From contig NC_060955.1 in the NCBI RefSeq assembly GCF_910589235.1, positions 17,614,258 through 17,678,257 on the forward strand: a DNA stretch of 64,000 nucleotides. Reading direction: 5' to 3'. The first letter of the stretch is position 1, and every line of letters begins with the position of its first letter. The notes below the pieces were generated by a model. It did not search any database, had not been told where the DNA came from, and saw only the letters and a program-made list of their open reading frames with translations. Made by a program: the position numbers and the translations under genes. Shown piece by piece: positions 57,199 through 64,000 of this stretch. Source of the DNA: Vespa crabro. Lineage: Eukaryota > Arthropoda > Insecta > Hymenoptera > Vespidae.

Positions 57199-57815
57199 GT
57201 ATGTGTGAGGGGCGGCTGCTATCGGTAGAAGAACTTACGAGATTCGAGTTATATGGGAACGCATGAGATTTCTTTTTTTCGAAAAAAAAAGATCTCAGAC
57301 ATTGGAGAAAAACGTATTCTATTTGCGTCATCCTCGAAATAATCGTCGATAAGAACGACCCTTTCTACTGTCTCGAGAAATGGCTAAAGAAGTCGAAGAA
57401 AAGAGAAGGAAAGAAGGGAAAAGGTGGAAAGAAGGAAAGAAAAGTAAGTAGTCTCACGATCTTGCAACGAGGTCAAAAGTCTCCCTGGAGATTGGACCTG
57501 TATATCGATAGAACGTGCGAGATCTTTCGATCGAAACGAATATTACGGAATGGTGAAATCTCAAAAGAAATATCTTTTGAATTTTGATACAATCAAGACC
57601 GTAAGGATTAAATTGATATAAAGCAATCTAATATAGATAATATAGATATATCAAGAGCTTTATCTTTTCCCTTCATATCAGATAAAATCACTTTTTAAAA
57701 TTTTTCGATTTTAAATGAATATTTTCGGAGAAAATTTGGTGACACGTATATTTTTTTGCTATTTCTTTTCCTGCTATAACCTACGGATTTTATTTTATAA
57801 CCTACGTATTTGTTG

Positions 57816-57873
<58 letters not shown>

Positions 57874-58381
57874 TCAATTACTATATGATTCAAATCAGAA
57901 ATCGATCATTTTAAATGTTTCGACGACTGATAAAAATAACGAGGAATTAATACCTGTGCTATCATATCGAATTGATTCCTAAAGCCGGATTCAATGAAAC
58001 TTCATCGTCTCGCAAACATTTTATGATTTCAAAAGAAAACTGAAGGTTTTCTATAAAAATCAAGAAACAAACTTTTACTGAGCCTCTTACACTCGGCCCA
58101 ATTAATATTACGAGTTCTTTGCAAAATAAAAGAAAAAAACAAAGGTTCTCCCTGCCAATTTAAATGTATGATTCGATAAAATCATGTAAAATACATGAAT
58201 TTATATTACTTCCCAGTATTATAAATAAATAAAATATAATGAAACAAAATGCACAGGATGAAAAATAATTTTATCAAAAATATTTTAACAAAATATTATA
58301 AATAATTGATTATTAATTAATGCAATGCATTTGGGAAAATGTATTCAATTAAACTAATACGAAATAAAAGCGGATAAAAAA

Positions 58382-58383
<2 letters not shown>

Positions 58384-58438
<55 letters not shown>
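58384..58438. repeat. TA microsatellite
   Basis: (TA)n ending in TGTATGTATG. Confidence 0.9.
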
Positions 58439-60795
58439 CGTAGTTCATCACAACAGGTTGCTTTTGAGAGTAAATTATCGATTTGTTTTTCTCTACTTTT
58501 CTTTTTCATCAGTCGCACCATTTGTAACATTCATTGACCATCTTTCTTTGTCTGATTTATTTGATTTACATTGTACTTACGATAATTAACAATTCATTAT
58601 CTCACTATCAATATGCGTATTCATTAATGATATAAACATAATAAAATGATAAATAATATAAATATTACTTCTTGTTATCTAATATTTCATTTTATCTCTT
58701 TAAATATTTTTAATTAATTTCTCTATACACATTTCTTAATCGCATAAATTAGAATTCGGAATGTTAAAAAGTATAAATAAGAATTTTCGTGATAATCATC
58801 AAATAAAACTAAAATATATCGAAACATACCAGGATTTTCGAATAGTTCGATCAAATCGATATCTCTGAGTGTCTGCACGCATGGTTCTAGGTTACGTGAC
58901 ACGAATACGCGTTACTATCTTCATATGTCGAGGACAAATGCTATTTCTGCGTAGACTTCTCGGTGTTCGACCATCGACGTTCTGTTCGATTATTAATAAA
59001 TAAAAATATCTTGAGAAATGTTTACCTTCTTCGATCGATTCTCCGACTTAAACAGACTGTTTGATACAGCTGAGAGTAAATTTACCACAAGGAGTCGTAT
59101 CGTCTCCATTTATTGGACCGAAATGATAATTCACCAAAAATTTATTTTCACGATTTTTTGCAAAATGCAAACGCATCCCCATATTAAGGTTAATTTACAT
59201 CGAATGAAACTGTCTTCTCGCTCTGTTTATCCTTTTTATTTCTTTTTTTTTTTTTTTTTTTTTTTTAATGGTTATCCAACGTTAGAAAGTGCGTTTTACT
59301 ATGAAGTAACTCAAATAACACAAGATGATAAATCGATATAATCGACAATCAATATTTTCTTAAAATTATGTCACTCTAATACAATTTCCTTCTTAAAACT
59401 TTATAGACACGCATGCCATGAATCTCACTTCAATTTTGAAAAATTCTCGAAGTACGAAAGAATCTTAGCTTCTTCATCCTCAATTGATAAATATTTATAA
59501 TTTACCTACTATATATCCATATTGTATTATTAGTCTTAATATTATATATATAACATATATATGATACATTATATATATATATATAAAATTAATTTATATT
59601 AAGTTATTAATAAAGTCATGAGTATTGAAGAAACAATGGTAACTATTATTATCTTACCCTTCTTCCCAGTTCTTTATTTGTCTTATTGCTTTTTCTACTA
59701 TTTATTATGAAATAGTATAATAATATAAATGCATTGTCTTGCTACTTTTATTATTCCAATTAATTTGTAATCGATTTTCTTAGTTCATTATTTAAAACTT
59801 AATAATTAGAAATACGTAATCGGTTATCTTCCAATGTAACTCTTTTATGTTTCTCTCTTTATATTAATATTGAGAGATAAATAAATGAAATACACTCTTT
59901 GCAAAGATATCACTTAACGATAAACAAGGAGAAACGACCAAAGTTTTTTGGATCGCATGAACCTTTCACTTTTTCTTCGTTTATACTATTTCTTTCGGTA
60001 AAAAAGCTTTCGGTAAAAAAAAATTTTATTTACCGAACTACGTTCAGGTACTAACTCGTATATCTAAACGTAAAGTCACGCACTGCCGACGCGTAAGAAT
60101 CTTTTCCAATTACTTGCATACTTCATTCGCTCGAAAGTCAGATTACTAGGAAGTAAATGAGAAATGCGTTACTGCTAGCGTGTATGGACGATTAAACCTA
60201 TGAACGATGCGTGAAGCATTTAATACATCGCAATTAAATGATTTTTTAATCAGTCTTTTCCTTTGTTCATTTTATGACGTTGAAATAATGATCACATTTA
60301 TTCATGCTGTTTTATCATATTATCATATTAACAAACAAATGAATAATATCGTGAGAATTGCGGTCACTATGATTCTATCAATTTTGTTCTTTTTTGTTTT
60401 TATTTTTTTTTCTATTCGTCATTGACATTGAAAAGAATTAACAAAGAACTTTCTTTCTTTTTTACTACGAGACAATCCGTCAGAAATTATTTTATATATA
60501 TATACATATATATAATTTTATATATATAGAATTTTATATATATATATAAAATATTATACACGTATCGCGAACAATATTAACAAATTTTTTTTCCAGAAAT
60601 TAATCGATACAAGAAAAAAAGTGTGAAATATTAAAAATTTGAAGTACGTGGATGAAAACGAATGCTACCATACCAATCGATTCCTCCTTTAAAGTTTGGC
60701 TTCCTGGATAACTCGCAAATCTAGAAAATGACTTTAACGTAGCCGATAAATTAACGTCCATGAGAAAGCTTCAAGAGAGAACTTATAATCTTTAC

Positions 60796-60926
60796 CTACA
60801 TTTTGAGTAAGACCGTTTCGACCCGATTCATCGCGAGTACTACCTTTGATTCCCGTTATGACTTTTGGAATATTACGGTTTCCGTTATAGGTAAGAGGAT
60901 GGACCGGTTTAAACCGGTCCTTGATT
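60796..60926 (-). other. Exon-like open stretch with strong donor
   Basis: 44 codons without stop or ATG (RIKDRFKPVHPLTYNGNRNI, PKVITGIKGSTRDESGRNGL, TQNV) ending at TAG|GTAAAG. The plus strand over 60769-60890 is also open and ends at TATAG|GTAAGA, so the true strand, if any, is unclear. Confidence 0.2.
60901..60920. promoter_or_regulatory. Perfect 20-bp palindrome with paired ACCGGTTT sites
   Basis: GGACCGGTTTAAACCGGTCC. It contains ACCGGTTT and its inverse back to back, matching the AACCGGTT-type site of Grainyhead/CP2 factors. The site is perfect in sequence and the factor is inferred. Confidence 0.6.
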
Positions 60927-62014
60927 CTTCAAATTTGTAGGACAGTTTCGCGAACATTGTTAGGCATTATTTAACGTTATCGTGGATTTGTCAAAATAAA
61001 GAAAAAAAAAAAAAAAAAAAAAACAAGAAAAAAAGAAACAAAAAAGCAAAAGTACAATAGATAAATCAATAAGCAATTCATATCGAGCGATCGTATGTTT
61101 GATTTACGATCGATCAAATATATTTATCACGATGAGTTTTTTGAAGAAATAAAAAATTTCTCAAAGATGGAATGAACTCGATAAGAGATTATTTGGATCA
61201 CAATTACGTTTTCATTCAGAACGACTCTCTGAATCAAAAATTATTATCCCGATCGGGGATTCCAAAACGGCTTAAATCGTCATTTTTGACGGTTATGGTT
61301 ATGGAATACGGTTATGGTTACGATTCGATGCTCGGCTTAATATTTTTTCCACTATAGCAGCTTCCGAGTAGGAATGAAAGCAGCACGGACCAATGCTGTT
61401 GGTCTTACTCTCTACTTTTCTCTCCTCTGGTATTCAACAGGTTAACGACGCTTCTCTTATATTTAAAGAAGAATACTCAGCTATTTGCCGGCGCTAATCG
61501 TTTTAACTTTCAACCATGATCATGAATAATTAACTGCCAAATGAATTTTCCTAAGTAAGACTAACTTTTACTTAATTCGTGTAAACAACATAAATAGAAT
61601 TGTAATATATACAAATATAATAGGATTCTGTTATGATAGATTTTATAATAATTATATCAAAACAAAGAGAGTTATCTAAGAAATTCTATATATATTTCAC
61701 TTCAATGAGATTCTATGGTTTCAATGAACCTTTTACAATTCAATAAATTATTAATTATGGAACTAACGGATAAAGACGAATCCTGTTAAGCAACATTTCT
61801 TGAAATGTCTAAATCATTGATAATATTTAAGTGAAAAATTGAATATTAACTCTTACTAAGAAGTGATTTAAGTGACGGTTCCGATTTGAAGAAAAAATTC
61901 AGAAAAAATGTTAAAGATATAATTTAGCTTTGTCAAGAAATTCAAGAAAAACGAGACTACGATATCACTCTTTGTGAATAATCAAGCCACAATTGGAAAG
62001 AGAAAGAGAGAAAG

Positions 62015-62018
<4 letters not shown>

Positions 62019-62058
<40 letters not shown>

Positions 62059-62415
62059 AAGAGAGGAGTTCATGGCTGAAAGCAAAAGAAGAGAGGGAGA
62101 AGAAGCGCACCAAACGAATCGAAGATGAGGAGGCCGAAGTTGGCCGTTTGCCACCACCGTCATTCGTCGTCGTGGCGGCGGCTGCGGCCTCTTTGACCCG
62201 CTTTCTCTTTTCCCACCCGATTTGTCTCATGAACATGCCTACCGCGTTTTCTTCAATCGGGAAACTCATGACGCGAGGCATTACCACCTGCTGTCGCTAC
62301 TCTCCACTGCGACGAGTACGATTTCTTTCTGTCGCCTTCTATTCCAAGAATTTCTGGAAATGGTGAAAATAAAGAGAGCTGAGAAAAAAATAGAGAAAGA
62401 CAGAAAGAAAGAAAT

Positions 62416-62454
<39 letters not shown>
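62019..62454. repeat. Two GA arrays flanking a GC-richer island
   Basis: (GA)n at 62019-62063 and 62418-62454. Between them lies the most GC-rich DNA of the right part (about 62100-62340), with overlapping open frames on both strands but no recognised protein. Confidence 0.75.
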
Positions 62455-62455
<1 letters not shown>

Positions 62456-64000
62456 AGGTCTGATCGCATTTCTTTTTTAAGAAAGGAGAGATCATGCATT
62501 ATCAAAGAATGCATCGAAGTTGCATTTAATGATTTCTATGAAATATTCTCTCGTTAATATGTATTCATTGATGATTGATAAAAAAAAAAATTATGGATAT
62601 TTCCATACAATTCGTATTCGCATCTTCGTCGTTTAATCCATGTTGAATTACTATACATCGTGTAAGTAATAAATAAACAATCGAGAGAAAATAATTTTAT
62701 ATATATATATATGTATGTACATCGCTTTCCACAATTTGCCTACACATTTATACGGTCGTACAACCTTCATACAATCTATGCATAAATTCTTATTCGATCA
62801 ATTCATGAATAAACAGTGATTCTTTTTTGCCTATATGAAATTTTAAATATTCCTATTCGAAGCAAAAATTATAAACACCTACGTACATATCTACGTACAG
62901 AGTCCTTCTCATTTGTATAGTTATCTCGTATTTTCTATTGAAAGTAATAAAATATCAACGCTCGAATAGTCATTGTTATTAAAGTTTTCACGTTTTCAAC
63001 GTTAAGTCGAGCATATAGCAATCAAGAAAGCGTTCGAACCTACGATATATTTCCATCGAAATTGATACCGATGGTAATCTTTTAGAGCCGCAATGATCAA
63101 TGAAAGTCTATAATACAATTATTGACAAATTAAATAGAGCGAAGTCTTAGGTAGAAAGTTTCTTTCGACGAAATTCAGAGAGAAATCATATTATTTATTT
63201 TAATTTATCAGAGATATACGTGTTTCTATATAAACGGACATTCACCCCTTTAGAATCGTTAACACACTTCATAGATCTTAGAATTTACACTAATAAGAAT
63301 GCGAGAACGTAAAGCTGTCAATCCTTTCTTTATTGCATTCTAATCGTAAGATTTAGTAATATCTATATAATTGTCAATAAAATACACGATAACAGATGTA
63401 TTTGTAGTATATATAAACATGAATATTGGATTAGGGTCGATTATGAAAGAATGAAAAGAAGCCTTAGCGGATTCATTCTTAGATCGAAGTTTCTATTTCG
63501 CATTTACTGTTGTTAACTGCAATGTTTGCCATATATTGCTACGTAGAAATTGTTGCAAGGTAACAACATAGGCCATGAGTATCTGTATTTGTAGTTTAAT
63601 TATGTTTCTGTGTGTGTGCATGATGGTGTAAGTAAAGGTGCTAGCACACCATATAGATGTTTATGACTTCGCATTTAATCTCAGCTCTGAAACGTAATAT
63701 CCGTTCTTATTTCTTCTCTACTTACAATTAGTTCGAAACGGTTTACTCGAAAATTGACTGCGACTTTGTTGCTCGGTAAAAAAGAAACTCAAAGAAAGAC
63801 CCTTTCAAAAGCATTACTTTGCTTTGAGAAACAATACTCACTAACTAAATATTGCAACGTATATTATATAGAATAAATTATCGATAGAAATATATAATTT
63901 TATCGATAATGATTATCGAGTAATCCTTCAAGGCAAGACTCTCATTAAAATTGTCCTCGATAGATTAGAATTAATTCGACGAAAGCTCTCTCTATTTCTC

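Larger units (their letters stand above)
52175..64000. other. Probable Grxcr1-like intron or upstream region, no assigned gene
   Basis: No recognised domain on either strand. It contains TA tracts (53784-53830, 57821-57867, 58384-58438, 60494-60550), GA/CT tracts (57152-57197, 62019-62063, 62418-62454), the palindrome at 60901-60920, and exon-like pieces at 55263-55384 (plus) and 60796-60926 (minus). Confidence 0.6.

Noticed and set aside
56915..57208. Basic plus-strand frame rich in Arg/Lys
   Set aside because: Derived from a purine-rich run followed by a CT array, with no domain.
58830..58905. Minus-strand ATG frame (MRADTQRYRFDRTIRKS) ending at GTATGT
   Set aside because: Very short, the phase does not fit the Grxcr1-like exon and there is no family match. 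Kept only as a remote alternative.
1..64000. Transposons, CRISPR arrays, viral insertions, rRNA
   Set aside because: No terminal inverted repeats with transposase-like frames, no regularly spaced repeats, no viral-type proteins and no rRNA-like sequence were seen by eye. A RepeatMasker-type search would be needed to exclude decayed elements.

Overview
This is eukaryotic nuclear DNA, almost certainly from an insect. The base composition is AT-rich, GA/CT and TA microsatellites and A/T homopolymers are dense, and genes are split into short exons with GT-AG introns. The three proteins I can rebuild (an alpha/beta-type synaptotagmin, adenylate kinase 7 and a Grxcr1-like protein whose C-terminal zinc-finger tail looks insect-like) are animal families. 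The microsatellite style resembles aculeate Hymenoptera (wasp, ant or bee), but I cannot settle the order or species.

Layout. 1-6716: downstream flank with no supportable gene. 6750-37612, minus strand: a complete synaptotagmin coding sequence in nine exons (484 residues, phases consistent throughout). Eight exons lie at 6750-11512, and the first coding exon lies about 26 kb away at 37522-37612. Nested in that 26-kb first intron, on the opposite strand, is a complete adenylate kinase 7 gene in twelve exons (17122-34671, 914 residues). The same intron holds an unidentified minus-strand terminal exon (13735-14104) with a possible signal-peptide exon nearby. 37613-43282: probable 5' leader and promoter territory of the synaptotagmin gene, with a GGTGCT-type repeat, long CT/TA tracts and several GC-richer islands. 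43481-52174, minus strand: the last three exons of a Grxcr1-like gene (glutaredoxin fold plus CxxC zinc finger). Its N-terminal exons were not found, so 52175-64000 is probably its intron or upstream region. That stretch also holds a perfect 20-bp palindrome and two unassigned exon-like pieces.

The genes do not form an operon-like unit. Synaptotagmin is a calcium-sensing membrane-trafficking protein. AK7 is a ciliary/flagellar adenylate kinase, and vertebrate GRXCR1 organises stereocilia actin. The notable architecture is a ciliary-type gene sitting antisense inside a synaptotagmin intron, with a Grxcr1-like gene just upstream. In an insect, AK7 and Grxcr1 would fit ciliated sensory neurons or sperm, which is inference. 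I found no clear transposon, CRISPR array, tRNA or rRNA, and no clear new system.
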